Part shown: in pieces, positions 44,958-55,962 of the stretch
How the letters are laid out: every line of letters begins with the position of its first letter
Numbering within the stretch: position 1 is the first letter of the stretch
Assembly: GCA_000750105.3 (NCBI GenBank)
Contig: JPHH03000015.1
Coordinates: 553,614 to 617,613 of the forward strand
Reading direction: 5' to 3'
DNA: 64,000 nt
Source: Tolypocladium sp. Sup5 PDA-1
Lineage: Eukaryota; Ascomycota; Sordariomycetes; Hypocreales; Ophiocordycipitaceae
Notes under the pieces: generated by a model
Told to the model about the DNA's origin: nothing
The model's input: only the letters and a program-made list of their open reading frames with translations
Database searches by the model: none
Made by a program: the position numbers and the translations under genes

Positions 44958-46352
44958 ATGGGGGCTGAACAGTCCTAGAAGTCGAGCATTTCGCCCGCGG
45001 ACGTGGGTTCGACTGACCCTGTGGATGAGGAAGACGGTCAAGGTTGTCAAGATGAGCAGGAGTGCGGGATTGAGGACGGGAATGGCCCTCGCATCGTGGC
45101 AGATGGCTCGTTGGTAGACTCGCGGCGAAGCAGCGCAACGGGCGATGGAAGCGAATACAAGGCCGCTCAAGACGAACCGATAGCCTCTCAAGACGACCTG
45201 GCAGCCTCTCAAGACAAACCGACAGCCTCTGATGACGAAGAGAAACTGCCGCCCTATGAATCACTTGGGCCATTACCTCCCCTTCATCCTGGCATACATC
45301 TGTCGCTTGGGTACAGCTTCCCCGGCCTTGGCCGCATTGCTCGCATCGATCCTCCTTTGGTCCTGCACTGGCAACATCGTCAGCTCGACGAGCTCTACCC
45401 AACGCCGTCTATCCCCCAGGTCCTACACCACAAATTCTCGCTGGAGATGACGCCAGTATCGTGGTCGCCGGTACCACGGCCGCCAGTACCGCGGCCGCCA
45501 GTAGCGTCGTCGCCAGTAGCGCCGTCGCCGTTGCCGCCGCTGGAAGAAGAGTCTGAATCATCTGGAAACGACACTGACGACACCATTCGCGCCCCTCGTA
45601 TACTAAGAGTGGTCAATGTTAATGATGATTCCGAGCGCTGTGTAGATCCCAGAGACCTTGAACGACGGCCAAGTCCCGGAATTAACTCTCCGATGTCTCC
45701 AATTCAGGAGCATCGACAGCCTGAGAGGGGGCGTGCTTCGGAGTCAACAGATGGCAACAGTCGCAACTTGGCGCGGCACAATGTAAGTGGCCATCAACTT
45801 CTGACATAATACCCGCTGGCCGCAAAAAGAACGACCCTGTCGCGTTCTCGAAGGTTCAACTGACTGGCACGGTAGGCTCGGAAGATGAAGAGGACTACTC
45901 GAACGAATACAAAGAAGAACGCCGGCCTCCAAGAGCATACGCAAGATGGAGCCGTCCGTCGGGGCAGTTCCGGTGCTGGCCGGAAAGGCTCCTTCGATTC
46001 GGTCATGAGCGATTCATCGGCATTTGAAGCCAGGATGACCCGGTATTCAGAAGACCAGCCGGACCTGCCAAGTTCCGACTCGATTGCACACATTGTGAGT
46101 GATGTAGAGTCTACTGCGGATGCTTTCCGATGGACGAGGCCCTGGAAGCGACACCTTCTGGACGAACCCGGGGTTTGGCTCTGTCATCGGTGCGAAGGCA
46201 CCCTCCATGGGGCACCGGGGAAGCATTCCCAGGAACTTTCAAGACTAAAGTCGCCGGTTGAGAGAGAGCCCGGATTTCCTATTCGACAGAGAGCATGCCG
46301 AACTTGCAAAATGCTGAGATTTTGCAAAATGTTCTCACAGTATGACGCGTAA
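44958..46352 (+). CDS. Hypothetical acidic protein with paired CxxC motifs; 5' end disrupted or misread
   Basis: Two exons are clear: up to 45782 and 45876-46352, joined in phase 0 by GTAAGT and GGTAG. The first exon encodes an acidic, repetitive region (IASQD, LAASQD, PTASDD) and Pro/Val repeats (PVPRPPVPRPPV). The second is basic (MKRTTRTNTKKN), then ends with W-x-CHRC and, 37 residues later, CRTC-x4-FC, a possible zinc-binding pair. The only plausible ATG (44958, MGAEQS) is followed by an in-frame TAG at codon 7, after which the frame stays open. Either an upstream exon splices to 44978 (acceptor CCTAG), or the allele carries a premature stop. A gtgagt inside exon 2 (46094) could be a further donor. 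No family recognised. Confidence 0.45.
45171..45240 (+). repeat. Imperfect 21-24 bp tandem repeat in the hypothetical gene
   Basis: Three copies of a unit around cagcctctcaagacgacc encode the ASQD/ASDD repeats. Copies differ at a few bases. Confidence 0.6.
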
Positions 46353-46495
46353 CCAGAGACGGGCACTGAGATAGACAGCACTGGCTGGGCATGTAAACTC
46401 GGACATGGCTTGGGGTGGGGTTGGCAATCTTGGTGGACAAGTGCCGGCATGCACAGTCAGAGTAGCGATTGTAGCGAATTCAGCGGTTCATTATG

Positions 46496-47736
46496 TCAGG
46501 CGTCCAAGCACCGAGGAGCTTCATTCTGAGATGGAGGCGACGCAAGGCCCTCGTACTCTGGTGAACTCTCCTCCTCTGCGGTAGTGAGCCCCTGTCGCCT
46601 ACGGTCCATGCGTCTCCGCCAAGGTCTGTACACGATAATCGACCCAACCCCGACGATGACAAACACGCCGCATATGCTGCCCCCGATAATGTCGAAGCGG
46701 TCGCCGATGGCGGACACACCGTCCCAGAAGCTGCCGTCAGGCTCCGCTACGTTTTGCACCAGCGACAGGACCTGGACGATGCCGATGAAGGCGGAGACGA
46801 AGACGGTGATGCCGGTGAGGACGATGGAGTAGTAGAGGATGGCGACGACGTCGCGGGAGAAGGCTTTAGATGTGTAGAGGGCCATCATCAGGGCGCCGTC
46901 TGTGGTGTCGAGGAGACACATGCCGGCTGTCTTTCAGTCAGCGTGGTTTTTGGTACGCAGGATAGAGGAGTTTGCTTGCCTGTAAACAAAATCGGGAATA
47001 TGAGGATGAGCCAGATGCTGGTGCCTTTAATGGCCTGCAGGCTGGCGATGCCGAGAATGGCAATCTCGGAGCTGGTGTCGAAGCCGAGGCCAAAGATCAC
47101 CCCCAGGGGATACATCTTCCAAGGCCGGTCGATGGCTTTGAAGAGAAATTTGAAGGTTCGTGCCATGAAACCAGCACCCTCGAGGTTAAACTGTCCCGCC
47201 CCGGCGTCCGCAGCGTTCTCATCGTCACTGTCCTCCCCCATGCGCCGCCGCTCCGCGATGACGACCTGCAGCCGCTTCACCAGCTTGTATAGCACCCACC
47301 CATTTCCCACGCACAGGATGATGAGAACCGTCGCACTAACCGCCGTGCCGACGATGTTGCCCACGCGCGTAAACCCATCGAAGCGCTCCCGCAGCGCGCC
47401 GCTCGTGGCCGCCACGACGATGCACGTCACGATGACAATGGTGCTATGCCCGAGCGAGAAGAAGGTGCCCACGGTGGCCGGCCGCTGGCCCGAGGCGATG
47501 AGGCGCCGGGTCATGAGGTCGATGGCGGAGATGTGGTCGTCGTCGAGGGCGTGGCGCAGGCCGAGCGAGTAGGAGAGGGCGGCCGGTGAGATGAGGGCCG
47601 GGTGGAAGTGCAGGACGACGGCGACGGAGGCCCAGACGAGGGCGTTGACGGTGATGAGCAGGGCGATGATGGCGATGCTGTTGGAGGGGATGCCGCTGAG
47701 GAGCTTGGGCTTGGGGGGCAGTTTGAGGCGCTTCAT
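46496..47736 (-). CDS. NiCoT-family nickel/cobalt transporter (HoxN/NixA type)
   Basis: Exons 47736-46980 and 46926-46496, 395 aa; phase 1. Eight hydrophobic segments carry the NiCoT signatures: RHALDDDHI (residues 61-69, the HX4DH nickel-binding helix), LGFDTSSEI and, after the intron, GMCLLDTTDGALM. The splice donor is GC (ACAG then GCAAGC), not GT; no GT alternative keeps the conserved GM motif in frame. Start at MKRLKLPPK: the frame extends upstream only through a TTG. High-affinity uptake of Ni or Co, for example for urease, is the family role. A long cytosolic loop (about 160-190, ERRRMGEDSDDENAAD) is typical of fungal members. Confidence 0.95.
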
Positions 47737-48563
47737 GGTGTCGTTGATCTGGCTGAGTGTAAGTGAGCCGGACTGGTGAGGACGGTGAGGCAATCCTCGT
47801 GAGCCCAGTCCAACCCCCCTGAGAGCCGCTCAAGACTGAGAAACTGGGCCTTTATAGATGTTGAGGGAGAGGAAAACGGCCAAATCGAAGAGCGTTCACC
47901 CACTTCCCACTGTTACATGGCCCCGTCAATAAATAGATCGCTTCGTGCTTCCCCACGCCGGTGGCGGTTGGAGCCAACGTTGAAAATGTTCTTGGAAACC
48001 CCCACCAGTCGGTCGAGATAAACAATAAAGGGCTACAGTAATAGGCCATGTTTCTTATCGCGCGTGAGGGGGGGACAATTGCCGCGCTAGCCAATCGTCG
48101 GGGCGTGCCGATGGGCGAAAGAATTTGGCCGCCGGCGCGGGTACGGAGATGGAGGGCGTGGAGATCGGCGCGGGGGAGGGAGGGGGGTGGATGGAGGGGG
48201 GGACCATTGGATGAACTGCGGAGTTGCAAGTTGCAACCGAGAGACTGACGACAGTACCTAAAGCTTTTGTTTCCTGTGGATTTTAGAAAAGAAGGTATTC
48301 AAGTTGAAGGTTGACATTTAGTGTTCTGATTGTGGTTTGGCCAGCTCTTGTTGCTCCTTAAGCTTCTTCTCTGGGAATCTCAGTGAGGGTTGGTGATGTT
48401 GCTTCTGTGTTACCAACACGCTTCATCTGCCAGCAAGCCATTTCGCCGAGTCCCTTTGCCGAAGTATTCAGCTATCCAGGTGACGAGGCTTTCAGTGTGC
48501 GGTGAAGCCTACAAGGAGGCATCCCATGACAGGCCGGGCCGGCTGCCGTCCTCCCGCATCGAT
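47737..48563. other. Intergenic: NiCoT promoter and 3' flank of the Dabb gene
   Basis: 827 bp. G-rich runs occur near 48170-48205. No gene recognised. Confidence 0.5.
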
Positions 48564-49063
48564 CTAGCTCTCCCGCATCGCGCTGCCCAATACGGAGGTT
48601 GCAAGCCACGCGCACAGCGGCTCATCTCCCGCGTCCACCTCAAAGTCGAACCGCGTCACATCGTCTTTAAACGGCCAAAGATACGTGCTTGTGACCCTAT
48701 ACAGCTTTTAGCAACCGTACCATCGTCAAACCCTTGGGATAATATCACCTGTAGTGCTCACTGCTGGCCTGGTACTCCTCCAACGCCGCCCGATCGCGAT
48801 GAAAGCTCAGCAGCGCAAAATGGTAACCCTTGCTGCGCTCAACGGGATCCGTGATTGACGGCCCGCCGACCACAAGCCGCTGGTTCAGCACGCTGGGGAG
48901 GTCCTTGAGCGTCTTCAGCTCTTGGACAAACGCCGCCTTGTGCGACTCGGAGACGTCCGGGCGGAACTTGAAGAGAACTGGGTGTGGCCGAGGGTCAGCC
49001 GTTCGCCGTGTAACACCATGGCGGCAGGACGCGGGGGGACTGACCAATGTGAATGACTGTCAT
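48564..49063 (-). CDS. Stress-responsive A/B barrel (Dabb) domain protein
   Basis: Exons 49063-49045 (19 nt), 48977-48749 and 48696-48564 give 126 aa. The first exon encodes only MTVIHI plus one base. Joined to exon 2 it yields the Dabb start MTVIHIVLFKFRPDVSE. Motifs are LKDLPSVLNQRLVVGGPSI, HFALLSFHRDRAALEEYQ and, in exon 3, YLWPFKDDVTRFDFEV, the usual C-terminal strand. Dabb proteins are small dimeric ferredoxin-like barrels; plant members are stress-induced and some relatives act as cyclases. The fungal role is unknown. A model using only the middle exon would lose both ends. Confidence 0.9.
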
Positions 49064-50158
49064 TGTAACGCTGGATTGGAAATTGGCCGAAGCTGAAGGG
49101 GGCAGGCAGACGCGTGCATTTATATGAAGCCGGCTTTACTTTACCTACTACTCCGTACGAAGTACCAAGTCTTTCTTGGTGCTTGATCGAGACGGAGAAT
49201 CTCCGTAACCCACATGACGGCGTCGCCGCTTTCCCGCTCCTACGATCTGGCGACGGATGCTATAGCTTGAAAATTCTGGGTAAAAAGTCGAGAGGGCGAG
49301 TTTCGTGATGCGCTAGAAAATATTACGGCTCTGGGGGAATATGCTGTGTGTTGCACGACGCCGGGCTATTGATGTCTTTCGCCGAAGCTGGGGTTGGACC
49401 GAAGTTGAGGGTGGGCGGTGGCTATTACTTGGGCGACACAGCATTTCTCTGCTCAACTCTTGGTTTTTTAATTGCAACATATGACGTTATGATTGATCCA
49501 TGGAGGTTTACGGACTACATTTGTCAGAGCTCTCCAGCTGTAGCCGGGTTCATGGCCCCGGACACAGACAACCTCTGGCACGATTTGTGGGTTTCGTCAA
49601 ACCCCAACTATGCGAAAGCCGGTGGCGAAATCGGGGGCTGATGCGAGCCGATCGTGTGCAGAGAGGCTTTCTGATGAGCCGCCGAAGGTACTTGGAAAGG
49701 AGAATTTGTGGCCAGACGACCTCCTAGACCCTCTTGGGGTGCTTGAGAGCAGGTTTCATCAGCGCATCACGTACGTTTACGTCGCGACTCGAGCCGGATC
49801 CTCGGGGATTGTGCAGAAGGCTTCCAGAGCGGAGGCAAACAAGGCCAGGGGACGAAGTCGAGCAGTTTGCAAGGATTGACCGGGTCAAGAAGACCCAGGA
49901 AGAGATGGACGGGGACGGCGCGCGGAGGCAGAGATATCTTACGCAATCTACGGCGGCAGCTAATGAGGATGAGTTGGCTGGAATGTACTTCCAATGGGAA
50001 TTGAAATGATATATGTATGATAGTTATGCTATTTTAGTGGGCTATTTGATTGATGAGTGTTGCTAATTACGTTGTCGAAAGCATGCGTGGTGTAAGTGCG
50101 CGGCATCCACGTGCGCGCGGCTAAAACCCCGTGCCCTGCTTCGCATACGAGAATGGAT
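49064..50158. other. Intergenic with possible degraded frame
   Basis: 1.1 kb. The frames at 49348-49641 and 49875-50009 (+) have protein-like composition (PDTDNLWHDLW; RVKKTQEEMDGDGARR), but lie in different frames without convincing splice sites, and no family is recognised. The left end is the Dabb promoter. Confidence 0.4.
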
Positions 50159-51244
50159 TTAAGTCAGAGTTACAAGAGGGTTTACTGAGACCTTTGCAGC
50201 CTCTGCATTCAGAGCATCAATCTCGGCCTGCACCAACGGTATCCCAGTCTTCTCCCTCCCCTGCTGAGCCAGCTGCTCAATCTCACCCGGAAAGTAAATG
50301 CGATCAACACCCGCCGCCTTTTCGGACCCTACGACTCGCTCGTAGAGATACTGCATCCGCTCGCGAAACTCGTCCAGGCTCATGAACAAATCCGGCTTGA
50401 TGGCCACGAGGAAGTGCCCAACGTCGGCTGGCTTGGACGGGTCGTATGGGCCCGTGACATGCCCGGCAAAGGCCGAGCCCGAGAGCACCCCAGAAAAGAC
50501 GTCCATCATGACGGACAGCGCCGAGCCTTTGGGGCCGCCCATGGGGAGCATGACGCCCCCGAGTGCTGCCTCGGGATCGTCTGTCGGCCGGCCTTCGGCG
50601 TCAAGGGCCCAATCCGACGGAATCTTCTCGCCTCGCCTCTTGGCCTTGTAAATCTTCCCCCGTGCCGCGACCGAGGGCGCCATGTCGAGGATAAAGCTGG
50701 GCATCGGCCCCTTTCCCGGCGCTCCGCAGGCAATGGGCGACACCCCCATGAGTTTGCTCTTGCCACCCCACGCCGGCAGCGCGGGACTGGAGTTTGTGAA
50801 GACGAGGCTCATCATGTCCGCGTCGAGCGCCTGCTGGACGACCCATGCGCTCATGCCAAAGTGGTTCGAGTGCTTGACGCTGGCCAGGCCGATGCCGTAG
50901 ACGCGCGCCGCCTCGACGGCCGCGGCCATGCCGGCGTGCGCGGCCACGAAGCCGAAGCCGTTGTGACCGTCTACCTGCGTCACCACGGGCGTGATCTGCG
51001 TCACCGAGGGCTGGGCGGTTGCGTCGAGGACGCCTTGACGGATGCGCTCCATGTAGGACGGGATGCGGTTCATGCCGTGGGTGTCGACGCCGCGCAGGTC
51101 GGCGGCCACGAGGCAGCGTGCCACGATGACGGCATTTTCGGACGAGACGCCGTTTCCTGTGAGGATGTCCTGTATCAGCCGTCGGGCCTCGGAGGCCGCT
51201 ATGTGAATTCGAGCCCCTGCTTGGGGGTTCTCGGTCGAGGCCAT
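50159..51244 (-). CDS. Malate/L-lactate dehydrogenase-family (LDH2/MDG2) oxidoreductase
   Basis: Intronless, 361 aa, the usual family length. This is the non-Rossmann NAD(P)-dependent family that includes malate, ureidoglycolate, 2,3-diketogulonate and delta1-piperideine-2-carboxylate reductases. Motifs are DLRGVDTHGMNRIP (His56), GHNGFGFVAAHAGM, KHSNHFGM (His125, His128), FTNSSPALPAWGG, PIACGAPGK and GGPKGSALSVMMDVFSGVL. It is divergent from a Zn2Cys6 gene 341 bp away and heads the compact group with a dehydratase and an SDR, suggesting a 2-keto or 2-hydroxy acid substrate in that pathway. A cytosolic enzyme is likely; no targeting signal seen. Confidence 0.93.
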   Translation of the reverse strand: MASTENPQAGARIHIAASEARRLIQDILTGNGVSSENAVIVARCLVAADLRGVDTHGMNRIPSYMERIRQGVLDATAQPSVTQITPVVTQVDGHNGFGFVAAHAGMAAAVEAARVYGIGLASVKHSNHFGMSAWVVQQALDADMMSLVFTNSSPALPAWGGKSKLMGVSPIACGAPGKGPMPSFILDMAPSVAARGKIYKAKRRGEKIPSDWALDAEGRPTDDPEAALGGVMLPMGGPKGSALSVMMDVFSGVLSGSAFAGHVTGPYDPSKPADVGHFLVAIKPDLFMSLDEFRERMQYLYERVVGSEKAAGVDRIYFPGEIEQLAQQGREKTGIPLVQAEIDALNAEAAKVSVNPLVTLT

Positions 51245-51585
51245 GTTGCCGAGCAGTGAGGACAGTGGCCTTTAGTCGCTGATTGGGGTTTTAGGTTGTG
51301 ACAAACAATTGGATACCTCAGCTCGCGATGCCTCCAGGCTGTTTCCTGTGGGCGTGACCAAGATGTCGTGAAGCTGAAGCATTTGATGAAGGTGGTCGCC
51401 ACTAATATACATACAAGTTGCTGAGCGGGTTTCCCGTTCCGCCCTGCGGCATTTATCCGCCCCCACACAAACCAAGACGGACTTTTCCCGTGGCCTAACA
51501 ACTTCACACGTTCACAACCTTTATTCTTCACCACCATTTTCCCAAGGGAGGCTGCCCGTGCAGATGAACAACGGCCATATCCCAA
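51245..51585. promoter_or_regulatory. Divergent promoter of the dehydrogenase and Zn2Cys6 genes
   Basis: 341 bp shared by both genes. Two inverted CCAAT elements (ATTGG at 51282-51286 and 51308-51312) lie close to the dehydrogenase start, a usual position for the fungal CCAAT-binding complex. A shared short promoter with the neighbouring regulator suggests co-regulation or autoregulation. Confidence 0.4.
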
Positions 51586-53982
51586 ATGGCAGCTTCAGAA
51601 AACGGCAGTCAAACGCCTACGCAGACGCCCAGCAGGAGGAGCCAGCCGCAGAGTCGACGACAGCAACCGCGCCTGCGACTAGCCTGCCTGCGATGCCAGC
51701 GGCGGAAGATCCGTGTGAGTCTGCAGCAGCCTGGTGCCGAGCCGATCCGGATGCTGAATAGCGTGGTAGTGCGACGGAGAGCTTCCTACGTGCAAGAATT
51801 GCAGGAATGCCGGCGCGTCGTGTACCGATGGGGAGAGCGCCCGGCTCCGAGAGCTGCCTAGAGCGTACGTTCTGGCCAAGATGCAGACCAGATGGCTCAC
51901 CAATACTGACACTGGCCAAGATACATCGTGGACCTCCAAGAAAGGATATCGTGGCTGGAGGAAATTGTCCGCGCGCGGTGTCCAGATGTCGACCTGTCTC
52001 AGGGGCCGGCGTGTGATGGAGGGGATCACAATGCCAGCAGTCCGGTTACACTGTCCGGCAGCACACTCGACAACAGGCCAGGGATGCCGTCTGCCGTCTT
52101 CAATCCAAGGACTTCCATTCGAGATGACGCATCTGCTGTCGACCCTCGCCCGCATGGTTCGCGGCCGCTCATGAGCCAGCCAGCTGGAGGAGCCAATGTG
52201 TTGTCGCACGAGGTCGGACTGGTTTCACTAGGGACAAGCCTGGACCCGCGATACATTGGACCATCCAGCGCGTATTTCCTGGCTCGCGTCATGCTCACAA
52301 TGTCTTCAAGGCATGACACGGCTACAGCCCTACCTATCCGTGAAGCTACTCTTCCAGATGAGCTGGTGGAGGCCGTGCAAGGACCACTGCCGCTGCCCCG
52401 AAAGGAGGTGGCAATGCAGCTCTGCGATGCCTATTTCGAGGCCATCCATCCACAATACCCTGCATTGCATCAACCGACGTTTATCAACATGCTGAACAAA
52501 CTTTATGATCCGGACGATCCGGACCCTGTGTCTGCCTTTCAGGTTTACATGGTTCTCGCTGTTGGTTCAACCGTCCTGTCCGGCCGGCTGAGGACTCGTC
52601 TTCCCGGCGAATCGTACTGCCTTTCAGCCATGCAGTTCTTCCATCGGCTCAATATTGAGAACTCGCTGCAGGGACTGCAATGTCTCATTCTGCTCACCAT
52701 CTTCACGATCCACAGCCCGTGCGTCAGACTCAATGTTTGGTACCTCAACTACCAGTGCATCGCTGCCCTGCTAGACCTCGGGCTGCAGAGAGACATCACA
52801 ACCCGCGCCGAAATTCCCCTCTTGGAACAGGAAATGAGGACAAGGATGTTCTGGGTGGTATTTTCGCTGGACAGAACGATTGCGACCATGATGGGCCGGC
52901 CAATCGGGCTGCGGGATGAAGCGTGTGAGCTTCGAGTAAGTCTCTTTTCAGCTTTCAAGCGTGGCATCTCACTGACCGTTCAAAAGCTGCCTCAGGGGTT
53001 CGATGATTCGGCACTTTCGAGCTCTGGGGCGCCGCCTATCATGAATGAAGGTCCCACGCCAATGTCGTATTCCATCCACCTGTTCCGCTTGGCAAAGCTC
53101 AATTCGGAGATCAAATACGTAGCCAACAGCATCGTTCGCGAGGCACCTAGCTACGCCTACCCTACCGTCATCGACATTCACGAATGGCAGAGCAGCATGC
53201 TCCAGAGACTCGACCACTGGGCCGCAGAAATCCCCAGAGGAGAACACACGTCCGCATATCACCTGCGCCTCACCTGTCAGCTTCGCTACCACGGTCTACG
53301 CATGGTACTGCTGCGACCCAGCCCTGCCATTCCCAAGCCTTCGGGCGAAACGCTGGAGAAGTGCCACTCCAGTGCGCGGGAGACGATTCGCATATTAGAC
53401 AAGCTCTACCGAAAGAATCTTCTCGTGCACAGCTGGATGAGCTTTCACGCTCTCGTCCTTGCCACACTCACGATGCTCTACTGCATCAAGACTGTCCCCA
53501 AGATTGAGCAAGAGACGGAGATGGGGGCCCTGATGGCGGACTTGAGCACCAGCTCAAGCATCCTGAGTGCCACCGGGGAGCACTGGTCAGGGGCGAAACG
53601 CTGTCGCGACATTCTCGATGATCTGGGCCGCTCGATGATACAGGGGGTCTTTGCGGGTGCCAGCAGGCAGCCTCCCGCCTCTGAGCCTCGTCCTCGTCGT
53701 GGCCGCAGCTCAACAATGAATGACCAGGCCTCAGCCGCAGCGACGGACCCGAATAGCTCCTTCGCATCGTTTCCTGACCAAGGCGCCCTTTCGCTATTGT
53801 CTTCAAACGGTCAGCCCATTGATCAGGACGTGTTCGAGGTGCCGCTGAACCTCTTTGACGACTTCCTGGCCAGCGGATCATTTGCAAACTACTTTGACAG
53901 CGGCGAGTCCAACAACATCGACAGTATTGCCCAAAACCTATTTGATGAATTCGGCACGACGAATCCCGACATGTGCCCGTGA
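51586..53982 (+). CDS. Zn2Cys6 transcription factor, candidate pathway regulator
   Basis: Exons 51586-51714, 51770-51864, 51921-52935 and 52987-53982, 744 aa. Intron 1 splits the zinc cluster; joined it reads C34-x2-C37-x6-C44-x6-C51-x2-C54-x6-C61, a perfect Zn2Cys6 motif. A linker and a short coiled coil follow (VDLQERISWLEEIV). The fungal_trans domain spans about 160-480 (HPQYPALHQPTFINML, LNVWYLNYQCIAALLDLGLQRD, RTRMFWVVFSLDR). Intron 3 is 51 nt and in frame; it is called because joining gives CELRLPQGFDD, the conserved family block. Acidic C-terminus (ENLFDDF-like). Located between a dehydrogenase and a dehydratase, it probably controls them. Confidence 0.9.
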
Positions 53983-54037
53983 GCCATGAGCAGCTTGCTG
54001 GCTCGAATATGTGAAGACTTGCGACCCTATTCATCTA

Positions 54038-55962
54038 CTAGCCAGGTCCGCGAGCGGTGAGAAAGTCAAAGTCGGCGCCGTGCTGTGCCTGATTGACGGA
54101 TCTCATGTACAAGCCCCGATAGCCTCGTATCCTCTCACGAGCCTCCCAAGGAGATGGGGCTGAGGCGGCTCGTCGCTCTTCTATCCTGCGCGATATCTCT
54201 TCGTCCGAGATATCTACATGCAGCAACCTCGATTCCACATCGCAAGTCACCAAGTCACCATCTCTAACAACGCCAAGGACCGAATTGGGGTCCGCTGCCT
54301 CTGGCGAGATGTGAAGGCCGATGGTGCCGCCGGCAGTACCGCTCATTCTGCCGTCAGATAACCGCAACATGTCCAGGACGCCCTTTTCAGCAAGTTTCCG
54401 TGGAATTGGAATCAGCCCAGCTTCAGGCATGCCGGGATTGCCGACGGGGCCAATGTTCTGCATTACGAGGACGCTGCCAGGCGTCACTTCGAGCGCTGGG
54501 TCGTCGATTCGTTTGGCGAGATCGCCGGAACCTGCAAATACCACGGCCGGTCCTGAGTGCTTGAGCAGGCGCCTGTCCTTGGAGGCGCTCGCCTTCATCA
54601 CTGCGCCTCCAGGAGCGATATTGCCCTTGAGGATAACTAGCGACGAGGCGGGATACAAAGGCTCCGCGAGGGGCTGGATGCAGCTGAGGTGTCGGGGGAC
54701 GCCAATAGGGGTGGCCAGCGCGAGCTCTTCTCCTAGCGTTCGTCCCGTGAATGTCCGTGCTTCGAGATGCAAAAGGGGCTTCAGCTCATGCAGCAGCGCC
54801 AGCATACCTCCTGAGTGTGTTTCAGCGAGTGCCATTTGCGAAAGAAGGGCAAGGATACGAACCGGAGTTGTGAAAGTCCGTCATGTAGTTTTCGCCACTT
54901 GGCTTCAAGTCAACCAGCAGCGGCGTCTTTCGCCCAATCTCATCAATCGTGTCGAGAGAGATGGAGCCCGCCACAGCAGGATGCCGCCCGACGATGGCCA
55001 TCAGATGCACAGCCGCATTCGTTGAGCCGCCGATGGCTTGCAGGACGGTAATGGCATTGAGGAACGACTCTCGCGTCAGGACAGCCTGTGGGCGGAACTT
55101 GTCGATGTATTTGCATGCTTCGACGGCGTGCTTGCCTGTCTCTTCGGCGATGCGCAGTCGAGCGGACGAAACAGCCGGTGCAGAGGCACCGTGGAAGGGC
55201 ATCAAGCCGAGGCCGACGAGGACGCACGCCATTGTGCTGGCGGTTCCCATGACGCCGCATGTGCCCGAGGTCGGCGCCAACTCATCGTTTACGGCGGAGA
55301 TGTCTTCAATGTCGATGGTGCCAGCGCGGAACTTGGCCCAGTTGTTGCGACAGTCTGTGCAGGCGCCTATCCGCACGCCGCGGTGAGAGCCCGGCATCAT
55401 CGGTCCCGTCACCAGGTGAAAGATTGGTTTATTTGCGGAGATGCCGCCCATCAACTGCGCCGGCACAGTCTTGTCACAGCCTACAAGCCGCAAGTTAGCA
55501 TCTAATTATCCCAACACCTCGATGCGGCTCTCGCCCACCTCCAATCAAAACCACAGCATCACACGGCTGCGCCCGAACCATCTCCTCCGTATCCATGCTC
55601 ATCAAATTCCGCAGGTACATGCTCGTCGGCGACGAAAACGACTCGTGCAGGCTAATCGTCGGAAAGTCCATGGCCAGGCCGCCGCCCAGCTGCACGCCGC
55701 GCTTGACGGCGTCGACGAGCTGCGGGACGTTGGCGTGGCAGGGGTTGAAGCTCGAGTAGGTGTTGACGATGCCGACGATGGGCCGCGCGAGGGCGTCCTC
55801 GCTGTACCCGAGGGCCTTGATGAAGACCTTGCGCAGGAAGAGCGAGAAGTGGGCGTCGCCGTACGAGGTGAGGCCCTGACGCAGGCCGACGGTGGAGGTG
55901 ATGGGCTGCTCCAGGTTGTAGTCGGGGTTGGCCCCGGGGGACTGGTCTTGCTGGTCTTCCAT
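54038..55962 (-). CDS. IlvD/EDD-family dehydratase, sugar-acid (pentonate-type) subgroup
   Basis: Exons 55962-55539, 55480-54863 and 54810-54038, 604 aa, all phase 1. Three cluster cysteines are in place: Cys75 (FNPCHANVP), Cys143 (GGCDKTVPA) and Cys216 (SGTCGVMGTASTMA). The last block, MGTASTM, is the form seen in arabinonate/xylonate-type dehydratases, whereas branched-chain DHADs have a TANTM form. Further motifs are GACTDCRNNWAKFRAG, QAIGGSTNAAVHL and SDGRMSGTAGGTIGLHISPEAA. The enzyme would dehydrate an aldonic acid to a 2-keto-3-deoxy acid using a 2Fe-2S or 4Fe-4S cluster and Mg. No mitochondrial targeting peptide is seen, again unlike Ilv3. The stop lies 55 bp from that of the Zn2Cys6 gene. 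The exact substrate is not readable. Confidence 0.9.
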
